Shown piece after piece: positions 29,259 to 41,703 of a DNA stretch of 64,000 nucleotides (its first letter is position 1; every line of letters starts with the position of its first letter). Where the stretch lies: NCBI GenBank assembly GCA_964395715.1, contig CAYNAU010000006.1, positions 1-64,000 on the forward strand, given 5' to 3'. Under the pieces are notes generated by a model. It did not search any database. It worked only from the letters and a program-made list of their open reading frames with translations, and was not told where the DNA came from. This DNA is from Porticoccus sp964395715 (GTDB lineage Bacteria; Pseudomonadota; Gammaproteobacteria; Pseudomonadales; Porticoccaceae). A program made the position numbers and the translations under genes.

Positions 29259-30941
29259 TTACTTCTCTTTCGTGTCCATCTGTGCCTTGATCAAATCACC
29301 GATGGTCGTCGGCGCGATGTTATCGGTCTCTGATTTGCGGTGCTCTTTGATCGCCGCTTTTTCTTCAGCAACGTCTTTCGCTTTCACGGAGAGATTGATA
29401 GCGCGGTTCTTGCGATCCACGTTCACGATCTTCGCTTCCACTTCGTCACCAACATTCAGGACATTGCGTGCATCTTCTACTTTGTCACGTGACAGCTCGG
29501 AAGCTTTCAACTGGCCTTCCACTTCGCCGCTCAAAGTAATGGTTGCACTCTTAGCATCCACTTCTTTCACGGTGCCGGTCACGATTGTGCCCTTATCATT
29601 CTCAGCTACATAGCTGGAGAATGGATCGTCAGACAGTTGCTTCATGCCCAGAGAAATACGCTCTCTTTCCGGATCGATGGAAAGAATAACGGTTTCCACT
29701 TCATCACCTTTCTTGAAGTTGCGTACTGCGTCTTCGCCGGTTTCATTCCACGAGATATCGGACAAGTGAACCAGACCATCAATACCACCATTCAGACCGA
29801 TAAAGATACCGAAGTCAGTGATGGACTTGATGTTACCAGTGATTTTTTCACCTTTGCTGTGCAGTGAGCCAAACTCATCCCAGGGGTTAACATGACATTG
29901 CTTGATACCCAGTGAGATACGACGACGCTCCTCGTCGATATCCAGAACCATGACATCAACCTCATCACCCAGCTGTACTACTTTGGAGGGGTGGATGTTC
30001 TTGTTGGTCCAGTCCATTTCAGACACGTGAACCAGACCTTCCACACCATCTTCCAGTTCGGCAAAACAGCCGTAATCAGTCAGGTTGGTAACCACAGCCT
30101 TGACGCGGGCACCTTCGGGGTAACGGCCGGAGATATCGGCCCAGGGGTCTTCGCCCATTTGTTTCATACCCAGAGACACGCGGCTGCGCTCGCGATCGAA
30201 CTTGAGCACCTTGACGTCAATCTCGTCGCCCACATTGACGATTTCGCTGGGGTGCTTGATGCGCTTCCAGGACATGTCAGTAATGTGCAGCAGGCCATCG
30301 ATACCGCCCAGGTCCACAAAGGCACCGTAGTCGGTAAGATTCTTGACGATACCTTTCAGGGTCACGCCTTCTTCCAGTTTCGCCAGCAGTTCATCACGCT
30401 CTTCCGTGTTCACCTGCTCCATAACAGCGCGGCGTGAAACCACGACATTGTTGCGCTTTTGATCCAGCTTGATGACCTTGAATTCGAGTGGTTTATCTTC
30501 CAGGTGTGCTGTGTCGCGAATCGGACGCACGTCTACCAGGGAACCTGGCAGGAAGGCACGCAGGCCATTGATATCAACAGTGAAGCCACCTTTGACCTTG
30601 CCACTGATGACACCTTTAACCACTTCATCTGCCTTGTGGGCTGCTTCCAGCTCAATCCAGGATTCTGCCCGGCGGGCTTTTTCACGGGACAGGCGGGTAG
30701 CGCCAAAACCATCTTCCACTGCTTCCAGGGCTACCTGGACTTCATCGCCGATAGCGAGATGGATTTCACCATCGTCATCCAGGAATTGGCTTTTGGGGAT
30801 AACACCTTCAGATTTCAGGCCCGCGTGAACGGTAACCCAGTCTTTGTCGATATCAATGACAACACCAGTCACGATGGAGCCAGTGCTCATTTCGACGGTC
30901 TTCAAGCTTTCTTCAAAAAGTTCTGCGAAACTCTCGCTCAT
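29259..30941 (-). CDS. rpsA: 30S ribosomal protein S1
   Basis: 560 aa, standard length. It unfolds mRNA on the 30S subunit and starts translation of structured or weak-SD messages. Six S1 OB-fold repeats run through the sequence, the middle ones with the signature DYGAFVDLGGIDGLLHITDM and DYGCFAELEDGVEGLVHVSE. AGGTAA lies six bases before the ATG. Located between cmk and ihfB, the universal gammaproteobacterial order. Confidence 0.97.
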   Translation of the reverse strand: MSESFAELFEESLKTVEMSTGSIVTGVVIDIDKDWVTVHAGLKSEGVIPKSQFLDDDGEIHLAIGDEVQVALEAVEDGFGATRLSREKARRAESWIELEAAHKADEVVKGVISGKVKGGFTVDINGLRAFLPGSLVDVRPIRDTAHLEDKPLEFKVIKLDQKRNNVVVSRRAVMEQVNTEERDELLAKLEEGVTLKGIVKNLTDYGAFVDLGGIDGLLHITDMSWKRIKHPSEIVNVGDEIDVKVLKFDRERSRVSLGMKQMGEDPWADISGRYPEGARVKAVVTNLTDYGCFAELEDGVEGLVHVSEMDWTNKNIHPSKVVQLGDEVDVMVLDIDEERRRISLGIKQCHVNPWDEFGSLHSKGEKITGNIKSITDFGIFIGLNGGIDGLVHLSDISWNETGEDAVRNFKKGDEVETVILSIDPERERISLGMKQLSDDPFSSYVAENDKGTIVTGTVKEVDAKSATITLSGEVEGQLKASELSRDKVEDARNVLNVGDEVEAKIVNVDRKNRAINLSVKAKDVAEEKAAIKEHRKSETDNIAPTTIGDLIKAQMDTKEK

Positions 30942-31059
30942 TGAGATTTACCTGTGATAAAAACGAGTCGTTAGACTCTCAAACCGCACTACCAGTCATG
31001 CGGGCTGTTGGTTTCAGGGCAACGCAGCGCGTATCTGGTGAAACGCTGCGAATCCCGGT

Positions 31060-31758
31060 TTATTGCGGCAGATCGATACCGTTGGCGGTGACGTGATCTA
31101 CAACTTTTTGCAATACCTCATCGATGGTCATGCCAGTGCTGTCCAGCAAAATGGCATTGGCGGCGGGAACCATCGGAGACACCTTGCGGTTCATATCGCG
31201 CTCATCCCGCTTGCGCACCCGCTCGACGAGGGCGGCAAGGCTAACACTTTCCCCTTTATCAATCAACTGGTTATAGCGCCTCTCGGCTCTCTCCTCGGGG
31301 CTGGCTGTGAGGAAGATTTTGGCGTCGGCATCGGTAAAAACCACCGTCCCCATATCCCGGCCATCGGCGACCAATCCCGGCATAACCGCAAACGCCCTTT
31401 GACGTTGCAGCAACGCTGTCCGCACCTCGGGAAAGGCGGCAACCAGTGAGGCTTCAGTGCCCACACTTTCGGTGCGAATCAGCGAGCTGACGTCCTCACC
31501 TTCCAGCATCACTCGGGGAGCATCGCCGTTATCCTGGGTGCGGAAGGAAATATCCATATGAGCCGCCAGCACCGCCAGCGATTCCACATTGTCCAAGGCC
31601 ACACCGTGCCGCTTTGCGGCCAGGGCCAACAAGCGATAAAGCGCCCCGCTATCCAGATAGTGGTAACCGAGCCTGGCTGCCAGCAACTGGCAGATCGTGC
31701 CCTTACCCGACCCACTGGGTCCATCAATGGTTATTACGGGGACCTTTTTTTCAATCAT
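31060..31758 (-). CDS. cmk: cytidylate kinase
   Basis: 232 aa. It phosphorylates CMP and dCMP. The P-loop is DGPSGSGKGTICQLLA (about 11-26), followed by YHYLDSGALYR for the nucleotide site; RDMGTVVF and RAERRYNQLIDKGE form the rest of the CMP-binding and lid regions. Its ATG overlaps the stop of the aroA part by four bases (ATGA). Confidence 0.96.
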   Translation of the reverse strand: MIEKKVPVITIDGPSGSGKGTICQLLAARLGYHYLDSGALYRLLALAAKRHGVALDNVESLAVLAAHMDISFRTQDNGDAPRVMLEGEDVSSLIRTESVGTEASLVAAFPEVRTALLQRQRAFAVMPGLVADGRDMGTVVFTDADAKIFLTASPEERAERRYNQLIDKGESVSLAALVERVRKRDERDMNRKVSPMVPAANAILLDSTGMTIDEVLQKVVDHVTANGIDLPQ

Positions 31759-33974
31759 CTTGTTTCCTCGGCTATCTTCAGCCCGGCATTGTTGGCCAAT
31801 GCCACAAAGCCCGGGAATGATGTCGCCACGTTATTGCAATTTCGTATCAGTATCGGCCCTTTGGCCCGCAATGATGCCACGGCAAAAGACATGGCAATGC
31901 GGTGATCACCCAGGCTGTCTACTTCACCGCTGCCAATGGGGCCGCCGGTGACCACAATACCGTCCGGGGTCGGAACAGTCCTGACACCCAGTATTTCCAA
32001 GCCATCTGCCATGGCCTGAATGCGGTCACTTTCCTTGACCCGCAACTCTTCAGCACCGGATAACACAGTCTCTCCCTCTGCACAGGCCGCAGCGATAAAC
32101 AGTGCCGGAAACTCATCAATCGCCAGAGGCACCTGGTCTTCAGGGATGTGTATGCCATGTAGCGGCGCATAGCGAACACGAATATCGGCTACCGGCTCAC
32201 CGCCCACCTCGCGGTAGTTAGTGAGCTCCAGGTCCGCGCCCATCATCTGCAGGATATTGATCACTCCAATCCGGGTCGGGTTAACCCCCACATGCGTCAG
32301 GGTGATATCCGAACCGGGCGCAATGGCAGCCGCCACCATAAAAAATGTGGCAGAAGAGATATCTGACGGCACGTCAATAGCCGTTGCGGTCATTTTACCA
32401 CCACCGCTCAACTCGGCCACGGCGCCATGACGCTCCACTGGGTAACCAAACCCCGTCAGCATACGTTCAGTATGGTCCCTAGTTGGAGCTGGCTCAGTAG
32501 TTCGGGTTTTTCCCTGTGCGTACAAGCCTGCCAGCAGGACACAGGATTTCACTTGGGCACTGGCCATCGGCAATTTGTAATCGATGGCTTTGAGGGTCTG
32601 TCCACCTTTTATACGCAACGGCGGCCGTCCACCTTCGGCCGTTTCAATGACGGCACCCATCTCTCTCAGGGGAGCCGCCACCCTTTCCATTGGGCGTTTC
32701 GACAGGGATTCATCACCGGTCAGTTCGACGTCGAATGCCTGCCCAGCCAACAATCCCGCCAACAATCGCATGGAAGTTCCTGAGTTCCCCAAATACAGGG
32801 GACCCACCGGTGCCTGCAGGCCTTGCATGCCGACACCGTGGATGGTCACACGGCCATTGACGGGACCTTCGATGACCACTCCCATATCCCGGAATGCCTG
32901 CAATGTGGCGAGGCTGTCCTCGCCCTCCAGGAAACCGGTGACTTCGGTAGTACCGTTGGCCAGAGACCCCAACATGATGGAGCGGTGGGAAATGGACTTA
33001 TCGCCGGGGACACGAATGTCACCGGTTACAGCTTCAGCGGGAGATACCCGATAATCGATGGTTTGTGTCATTGCTTCCAGATAAGCCTTGTTTTCCAGCA
33101 TCTTGGCAAAATGATTACGTGCTTCCCTGGCTCGGGTAAAAACCCCGAGCAAATAGGCACTGTCCTTGCTTTTTATGGCCTCTTTCAGGCTGCTTACGTG
33201 ATCGGTGAAGTTGTCCAGCACCTTCATCAGCGCATCGCTATTGGCCATAACGATATCGTGCCACATCACCGGGTCACTGGCGGCAATGCGGGTGAAGTCC
33301 CGAAAACCGCCGGCAGCATACCGGAATATTTCCCGGTTTTCTCGCATATGTGCCAATGCGTCGACCAAGGTATAAGCCAGTATGTGTGGCAAGTGGCTTG
33401 TGGCGGCCAGTACTTCATCGTGCTCAGGCACCGGCATTTCACTGATCACTGCGCCCACCCCCTGCCACAGGTCTCGTACCCGCTGCAGGTGATCCGCGCC
33501 TGTTTCAGACAATGGCGTCAGAATCACACGATGGTCGTCAAACAGTGTGGAATTGGCCGCTTCTACGCCGCTTTTTTCCGACCCGGCTATCGGGTGGCCC
33601 GGCACAAATTGCGGAGGAATCTCCTGGTAAGCATCCCGCACCGAGGCCACCACACTGCCCTTGACGGAAGCGACATCAGTGATAGTCACGTCAGGAGACA
33701 GTAGTGCTTGCAGCTGATTCACGATGGTGGGAACAGTCAGGGTGGGGACTCCGATAACCACCACGTCCCCTGCACCGAGATCGCCAGCAATGTCTTCCAG
33801 GCTACTCACAACACGATCTACGACGCCGTTAGCCAGTGCCTTTTCAAGTGTTTCGGGGTTGCGGGAACTGCCAATGACTTCAGAACACAGACCGCGCTCA
33901 CGGGCCGCCTTGGCCAGGCTGCCCCCTATCAGGCCGAGCCCTACCACCAGCAGGCGCTGAATACCGGTCGCCAT
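31755..33974 (-). CDS. tyrA-aroA: fused prephenate dehydrogenase / EPSP synthase
   Basis: 739 aa with two enzymes in one chain. Residues about 1-290 are prephenate dehydrogenase (NAD motif VVGLGLIGGSLAKA, then HPIAGSEKSGVEAA), which commits to tyrosine. About 305-739 is 5-enolpyruvylshikimate-3-phosphate synthase (VPGDKSISHRSIMLGSLA, LYLGNSGTSMRLLAG, DEFPALFIAAA), the sixth step of the shikimate pathway. The same fusion is known in Pseudomonas and relatives. The EPSP synthase start motif suits a class II type by pattern only. Placed between hisC (which abuts it by one base) and cmk. Confidence 0.95.
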   Translation of the reverse strand: MATGIQRLLVVGLGLIGGSLAKAARERGLCSEVIGSSRNPETLEKALANGVVDRVVSSLEDIAGDLGAGDVVVIGVPTLTVPTIVNQLQALLSPDVTITDVASVKGSVVASVRDAYQEIPPQFVPGHPIAGSEKSGVEAANSTLFDDHRVILTPLSETGADHLQRVRDLWQGVGAVISEMPVPEHDEVLAATSHLPHILAYTLVDALAHMRENREIFRYAAGGFRDFTRIAASDPVMWHDIVMANSDALMKVLDNFTDHVSSLKEAIKSKDSAYLLGVFTRAREARNHFAKMLENKAYLEAMTQTIDYRVSPAEAVTGDIRVPGDKSISHRSIMLGSLANGTTEVTGFLEGEDSLATLQAFRDMGVVIEGPVNGRVTIHGVGMQGLQAPVGPLYLGNSGTSMRLLAGLLAGQAFDVELTGDESLSKRPMERVAAPLREMGAVIETAEGGRPPLRIKGGQTLKAIDYKLPMASAQVKSCVLLAGLYAQGKTRTTEPAPTRDHTERMLTGFGYPVERHGAVAELSGGGKMTATAIDVPSDISSATFFMVAAAIAPGSDITLTHVGVNPTRIGVINILQMMGADLELTNYREVGGEPVADIRVRYAPLHGIHIPEDQVPLAIDEFPALFIAAACAEGETVLSGAEELRVKESDRIQAMADGLEILGVRTVPTPDGIVVTGGPIGSGEVDSLGDHRIAMSFAVASLRAKGPILIRNCNNVATSFPGFVALANNAGLKIAEETR

Positions 33975-35089
33975 CAGACTGCGCCTCCAACTGAGAGCAA
34001 CTGTGACAGAGTATTTAAAAAGCGTTCGTTTTCCTCAGGCAGCCCAATGGAGACCCGCAGATGATTCGGCATGCCGTACAGTGCAATGGGTCGCACGATA
34101 ATGCCTTGCTGCAGCAGAGACCGGTACAGTTCGGTAGCATCCCCCGGCACCTGCACAGCGACAAAATTACCGGCTGAAGGAATGTAGTCGAGGCCCAGCT
34201 TCTCGAAACCGGTTATCAGTTGCCGATAACCCTGGCGATTCATTTCAATGCTTTTTTGCAGATACTCGTCATCCGCCAACACCGCTTGCGCAGCGGCCAG
34301 CGCCAGGCCGTTGACATTGAATGGCTGACGCAGACGATTGAGGATATCAGCTACATCGGGGTGGGAAACCGCGTAACCCACACGCAGTGCAGCCAACCCA
34401 TAGGCTTTGGAAAAAGTGCGAGTCACCACCAAGTTGGGGTATTGCCCAATGAATTCAAGGGCCGAACCATATCCGGCTTCATCCACATATTCGTAATAGG
34501 CTTCATCCAGAACCACCAGCACATGTGGTGGCACAGATTTCAGCAAGGCCTCTACCGAACTCAAAGGCACCCAGGTTCCCGTGGGATTATTCGGGTTGGC
34601 AATAAATAACAGGCGGGTCTGGTTATCAACGGCATTCGCCATGGACTCTAGGTCATGACCCCATTGCCGTGCAGGGACAATCACCGCACGGGCATTCTGG
34701 GCAGTAATCACCAATTGATAGACAACAAAGGCGTGCTCGGCGACCACCGCGTTGTGCTGTTGACCCAGGAAGGCCCGCGCCAGCAATTCCAGCACGTCAT
34801 TGGAACCATTACCCAGGGTAAGCTGGTTGACATCCACATCCAGATGCCTGGCCAGTGCATTTTTCAGGTAGTAACCGTTTCCATCCGGATAGCGAGCCCC
34901 GTCTTTCAATACCCGGTCAACAGCCTCGCGAGCCTTGGTGCTGAGTCCTAGAGGGTTCTCGTTGCTCGCCAGCTTGATGACATCTGAAATACCCAGTTCG
35001 CGCTCCAGCTCCTCCACGGGCTTGCCGCCCTGATAAGGTTGCAAATGCTGTACGCCGGGCAAAGCCAGACTTTTTAAATCCACGCTCAT
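33974..35089 (-). CDS. hisC: histidinol-phosphate aminotransferase
   Basis: 371 aa. A PLP aminotransferase of class I/II with HisC character: SNENPLG near the start, NPNNPTGTW in the middle, the PLP lysine in TRTFSKAYGLAALRVGYA, and RVSIGLPEENERFL at the end. Set among aromatic amino acid genes, so, as in Pseudomonas, it may also serve phenylalanine and tyrosine synthesis. Its last base is shared with the start of tyrA-aroA. Confidence 0.92.
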   Translation of the reverse strand: MSVDLKSLALPGVQHLQPYQGGKPVEELERELGISDVIKLASNENPLGLSTKAREAVDRVLKDGARYPDGNGYYLKNALARHLDVDVNQLTLGNGSNDVLELLARAFLGQQHNAVVAEHAFVVYQLVITAQNARAVIVPARQWGHDLESMANAVDNQTRLLFIANPNNPTGTWVPLSSVEALLKSVPPHVLVVLDEAYYEYVDEAGYGSALEFIGQYPNLVVTRTFSKAYGLAALRVGYAVSHPDVADILNRLRQPFNVNGLALAAAQAVLADDEYLQKSIEMNRQGYRQLITGFEKLGLDYIPSAGNFVAVQVPGDATELYRSLLQQGIIVRPIALYGMPNHLRVSIGLPEENERFLNTLSQLLSVGGAV

Positions 35090-35110
35090 AAATATTGTTC
35101 TTGATTCTTG

Positions 35111-36196
35111 TTACAACACGGCTTTCGGGTAGGAGCCAAGCACTCGGAGGTCGGCGACAATACTGCCCACTTCTGCGAGCACTGCCGATACATTGGGGGC
35201 ATCCCTGTGCCCGAGAAAATCGATAAAGAACACATAGGTCCACTTACCGGTCCGCGATGGGCGGGTTTCCACCCGAGTCAAATCAACGCCATTGCGATGA
35301 AAGGGTTCCAGCAGGTTGTGCAGGGCTCCAGGTTCATTGCGCACTGCAACGATGATCGAGGTCTTGTCATCACCACTTGGGGGAACACTGTCTCTGCCGA
35401 TGATAAGAAAACGCGTTGAGTTATCCGGTCGATCCTCGATTTTCTCATTCAGTTTGGTCAGGCCGTATAACTCGGCCGCCATATCCCCGGCAATTGCCGC
35501 ACTGTTCCACTCCCCCTTGATACGTTTGGCCGCCTCTGCATTGCTGCTGACAGCGATACGCTCTGCTTTCGCATAGTGCCCATCAAGCCACTGCCGACAC
35601 TGCGCCAGAGACTGGGAATGGGAATAAATACGGGTGATGTGGTCGGTGTGGGTATTGGGTCCAACCAGCAGATGGTGGTGAATACGCAATTCCACTTCAC
35701 CACAAATACTCAGTGTGGAGTCAAGAAAGGTATCCAGAGTGTGATTGATCATGCCTTCGGTAGAATTCTCTACCGGCACCACACCATAGTTGACCGCCCC
35801 GGCAGCCACTTCGCGAAAAACCTCATCAATGGCACCCAAGGGCACGGTGACGGCGGAGTGGCCAAAATGCTTGAGCGCGGCTTCCTGTGTAAAAGTGCCT
35901 TCAGGACCAAGGAAAGCCACTTTGACAGGCTGCTCCAGAGCGAGACATGCCGACATGATTTCGCGAAACAGTCGCGCCATTTCCTCATTGTCCAGCGGGC
36001 CCTGATTTTTTGCCATGATATGGCGCAATACCTGCGCTTCACGCTCGGGCCGATAAAAGACAGCTTCGCCAGCGGACTGTTTGACTTCCGCCACCTGCTG
36101 GGCACATCTGGCCCGCTCGCTGATCAACGCGAGTATCTGGTCATCAATACTGTCAATCTGATCGCGTAACCGGGTCAGTTGTTTATCATCTGCCAT
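35111..36196 (-). CDS. pheA: chorismate mutase / prephenate dehydratase (P-protein)
   Basis: 361 aa. Chorismate mutase occupies about 1-90 (LRDQIDSIDDQILALISERA), prephenate dehydratase about 92-270 (VAFLGPEGTFTQEAALKHFG, VPVENSTEGMINHTLD), and a regulatory ACT domain about 280-361 (DKTSIIVAVRNEPGALHNLL) binds phenylalanine. It follows gyrA by only 12 bases. In most relatives serC stands between these two genes; it is absent here. Confidence 0.95.
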   Translation of the reverse strand: MADDKQLTRLRDQIDSIDDQILALISERARCAQQVAEVKQSAGEAVFYRPEREAQVLRHIMAKNQGPLDNEEMARLFREIMSACLALEQPVKVAFLGPEGTFTQEAALKHFGHSAVTVPLGAIDEVFREVAAGAVNYGVVPVENSTEGMINHTLDTFLDSTLSICGEVELRIHHHLLVGPNTHTDHITRIYSHSQSLAQCRQWLDGHYAKAERIAVSSNAEAAKRIKGEWNSAAIAGDMAAELYGLTKLNEKIEDRPDNSTRFLIIGRDSVPPSGDDKTSIIVAVRNEPGALHNLLEPFHRNGVDLTRVETRPSRTGKWTYVFFIDFLGHRDAPNVSAVLAEVGSIVADLRVLGSYPKAVL

Positions 36197-36208
36197 ACTT
36201 GCTGCCCG

Positions 36209-38779
<2,571 letters not shown>

Positions 38780-38942
38780 TCCCCTTTATGCTTGTTTTAT
38801 GCCAAGGCACCAAATAGCGCCAAAACAAGCGCGAGATCATACCACAAAACACACCCTCGCCTCCCCTGTATGCCTTTGTTTAATGATCTTTTTTCTGCGG
38901 TTATACTGCCCTGCCCCGAAGCCGTTACAGGATGACCGAGCG

Positions 38943-40265
38943 ATGATCACCCAACCCGTGGATTTGCTGATTTCAGCTCGCTGGATTATCCCGGTGATCC
39001 CCGAAGATCAGATCTTTGAAAATTGCAGTGTTGCCATCCACGAAGGGGTGATCGTGGCCCTGCTGCCAACCAGGGAAGCCAAAAGCAAATACCTCCCCAG
39101 CGAAGAGGTCGAGCTGGGCAATCACGTGCTGATTCCGGGGCTGGTCAATGCACACGGCCACGCCGCCATGACGTTGCTGCGCGGCTTCGCTGATGACTAT
39201 CCACTCAAAACCTGGCTCGAAGAGCACATCTGGCCGGCAGAAATGCGCTGGGTGAACGAAGAATTCGTTCAGGACGGTACAGAACTGGCCATTGCAGAGA
39301 TGATCCGCAGCGGCACCAGCTGTTTTTCCGATATGTATTTCTTTCCGGAGAGTTCTGCCAAAGCCGCAATGCAAGCCGGCATACGCAGCCAAATTGCCTT
39401 TCCGGTTTTTGATTTCCCCTCGCCCTGGGGACGCGGACCCGACGAATACATTCACAAAGGCTTACAACTCCGGGACGACTTCAAGGGTCGTGAACTGATC
39501 AGAATTGCTTTCGGGCCGCACGCCCCCTACACCGTTGGCGATGACCCACTGCGCAAAATTGCCACGTACTCCGAGGAGCTGGAGGCCTCTGTTCAGATTC
39601 ACCTGCACGAAACGGCAGAGGAAGTTGCCACCAGCATCAAACAATATGGCGTACGACCCATTCAGCGCCTGAAAGAGCTCGAATTTTTCTCACCACTCAC
39701 CCAATGCGTGCACATGACCACGCTGGACGACACGGATATCGACACCATCGCCGCATTCAACGCGCAGGTGATTCACTGTCCACAGTCCAACCTGAAATTG
39801 GCCAGCGGATTGTGCCCGGTAGCAAAATTACTGCAGCGAGGCATCAATGTGGCAGTGGGCACAGATGGAGCGGCCAGCAATAATGACCTGGATATGTTCG
39901 GCGAGCTGAATACAGCTACCCTGGTCGCCAAAGCAGTAGCGGGCGACCCCTCCGTTGTTGATGCCCACCAGGCTCTACGCCTGGCTACCATCAATGGTGC
40001 CCGCGCTCTGGGCTGGGCAGAGCAGATTGGCAGTATCGAACCCGGCAAGGCGGCGGACCTGGCGGCAGTCGCGGTGGGGACAATTGAAACCGAACCGCTG
40101 TATAATCCGGCCTCTCAACTGGTCTACACGCAGTCAGGCAGTCGAGTCAGCCATGTATGGGTCAACGGCACAGCCCTGATGTCAGACCGACAATTGCTGA
40201 CCATCAATGAAATGGAAGTACTGACCAAGGCCAAGCTGTGGCGCCGCAAACTGGTTGATGCATAA
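38943..40265 (+). CDS. mtaD: 5-methylthioadenosine/S-adenosylhomocysteine deaminase (TRZ/ATZ family)
   Basis: 440 aa. An amidohydrolase with the metal-site segments NAHGHAAMTLLRGFADD, QIHLHETAEEV, QCVHMTT and GTDGAASNNDLDMFGE. Homologues upstream of ubiG in Pseudomonas deaminate 5'-methylthioadenosine or S-adenosylhomocysteine. I choose the ATG at 38943, with GGA about twelve bases upstream; an earlier frame back to 38733 overlaps gyrA. A possible promoter is TATACT at about 38917-38922. It starts a plus-strand unit with ubiG, mupP and yciK. Confidence 0.88.
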   Translation: MITQPVDLLISARWIIPVIPEDQIFENCSVAIHEGVIVALLPTREAKSKYLPSEEVELGNHVLIPGLVNAHGHAAMTLLRGFADDYPLKTWLEEHIWPAEMRWVNEEFVQDGTELAIAEMIRSGTSCFSDMYFFPESSAKAAMQAGIRSQIAFPVFDFPSPWGRGPDEYIHKGLQLRDDFKGRELIRIAFGPHAPYTVGDDPLRKIATYSEELEASVQIHLHETAEEVATSIKQYGVRPIQRLKELEFFSPLTQCVHMTTLDDTDIDTIAAFNAQVIHCPQSNLKLASGLCPVAKLLQRGINVAVGTDGAASNNDLDMFGELNTATLVAKAVAGDPSVVDAHQALRLATINGARALGWAEQIGSIEPGKAADLAAVAVGTIETEPLYNPASQLVYTQSGSRVSHVWVNGTALMSDRQLLTINEMEVLTKAKLWRRKLVDA

Positions 40266-40308
40266 CCAGGATAGCTCTCAATAAACCAGCAACCACCCGG
40301 AACAACCG

Positions 40309-41016
40309 ATGCCCGCACCCAATATAGACCGCGCTGAAATAGCCAAGTTTGAAGCCCTGGCCAGCCGCTGGTGGGACCGGGAAAGCGAATTCAAGCCCCT
40401 GCACGACATAAATCCACTGCGCGCTAACTGGATTGATGAACGCTCCCCGGTTGCAGAATGTAAATTGCTCGATGTCGGCTGTGGTGGCGGCATTCTCGCC
40501 GAGGCCATGGCCCACCGAGGTGCAGACGTGACCGGCATTGACATGGGGGAAGCCCCGCTGGCAGTCGCCCAGTTACACGGCCTTGAAAGCGGCATTGCGG
40601 TCAATTACCAGCGCTGTACCGCTGAAGAAATGGCAGAGCAGCAATCCGAAACCTTTGATGTTGTCACCTGCCTGGAAATGCTGGAGCATGTGCCAGATCC
40701 ACTTTCCGTCATCAAGGCCTGCACCCGCCTGGTCAAACCCGGCGGCCACCTGTATTTTTCCACCATCAACCGCAATCCGAAGTCATACCTGTTCGCCGTG
40801 ATCGGCGCGGAATACCTGCTGAGATTGTTGCCCAAAGGTACCCATGAATACAGCAAATTCATTCGCCCTTCCGAGCTGGGCATCTGGATACGCGACTGCG
40901 GGCTGGAACTGCAGGAGATGACAGGGCTGGTATACAACCCTTTTTCGCGGCGCTACCGTCTTGATGCACGCGATGTGGAGGTCAACTACATGGTTTACGC
41001 CCGCAAACCTGCCTGA
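40309..41016 (+). CDS. ubiG: ubiquinone biosynthesis O-methyltransferase
   Basis: 235 aa. It performs both O-methylations in ubiquinone synthesis. SAM motif I is LLDVGCGGGILAEAMA, followed by GIDMGEAPLAVA and LEMLEHVPDP; the FSTINRNPKSYLFAVIGAEY segment is typical of UbiG, with membrane-contact residues after it. Its stop codon overlaps the next ATG by one base (TGATG). Confidence 0.96.
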   Translation: MPAPNIDRAEIAKFEALASRWWDRESEFKPLHDINPLRANWIDERSPVAECKLLDVGCGGGILAEAMAHRGADVTGIDMGEAPLAVAQLHGLESGIAVNYQRCTAEEMAEQQSETFDVVTCLEMLEHVPDPLSVIKACTRLVKPGGHLYFSTINRNPKSYLFAVIGAEYLLRLLPKGTHEYSKFIRPSELGIWIRDCGLELQEMTGLVYNPFSRRYRLDARDVEVNYMVYARKPA

Positions 41017-41693
41017 TGTCTGAGCCGCTCTCTTCCACACCAAAATACCGCGCCGTGCTGTTCGATCTGGACGGCACCCTGCTGGACACAGCGCCGGACT
41101 TCCTGACCTGCACCAATCAATTGCTGCACAGCAAGGGAATGCCACTTCTCGACGAGGCCAATATTCGCCGCCTTGTGACGCACGGCTCAGCCGGCATCAT
41201 CAGCAAGGTTTTTCAGCTGGAGCCGGAACACCCGGATTTCGAACCCGTACGTCAGGAATTGCTGACCCTTTACTTTGACAATCTTGCGGACCGTACGCGC
41301 CCTTTCCCAGGCATCCCTGAATTGCTGTCAAAACTGGCGCAACACGACATTCCCTGGGGCATTGTCACCAACAAACCCGAGCGTTACACCCTGGCTATTC
41401 TTGATCAATTGCCGTTATGGCCACCACCTGCCACTGTCATCTGCCCCGATCATGTTCAACGCACCAAGCCGGACCCGGAATCTGTGTTGCTGGCGCTACA
41501 CCAGATCAATATTGCGCCGCAGCAAGCAGTGTTTATCGGCGATCACCTGCGTGACATTGAAGCTGGTCTCCGGGCCGGCACTGCAACCATTGCCGCCGCC
41601 TACGGTTACCTCAGTGAAGATGAGGATCCCTACGACTGGGGTGCCAACCACACGGTGGCATGTGCCACTCAGCTGGCCAACCTGATTTTTTAA
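41016..41693 (+). CDS. mupP: HAD phosphatase, MupP type (N-acetylmuramic acid 6-phosphate phosphatase)
   Basis: 225 aa. HAD motif I is FDLDGTLLDTAPDF, motif II sits in IVTNKPE, motif III with Lys is KPDPESV, and motif IV is FIGDHLRDIEAG. By sequence alone it is a phosphoglycolate-phosphatase-like HAD enzyme. The setting ubiG-this-yciK is that of Pseudomonas MupP, which removes the phosphate of MurNAc-6-P in peptidoglycan recycling and so bypasses de novo UDP-MurNAc synthesis. That function is inferred from gene order; gph is the alternative name. Confidence 0.8.
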   Translation: MSEPLSSTPKYRAVLFDLDGTLLDTAPDFLTCTNQLLHSKGMPLLDEANIRRLVTHGSAGIISKVFQLEPEHPDFEPVRQELLTLYFDNLADRTRPFPGIPELLSKLAQHDIPWGIVTNKPERYTLAILDQLPLWPPPATVICPDHVQRTKPDPESVLLALHQINIAPQQAVFIGDHLRDIEAGLRAGTATIAAAYGYLSEDEDPYDWGANHTVACATQLANLIF

Positions 41694-41703
41694 AGGAAGA
41701 CTC

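Noticed and set aside
30459..30944. plus-strand frame of 161 codons over rpsA
   Set aside because: Shadow of rpsA, as are the other long plus-strand frames over gyrA, tyrA-aroA and the hybrid kinase.
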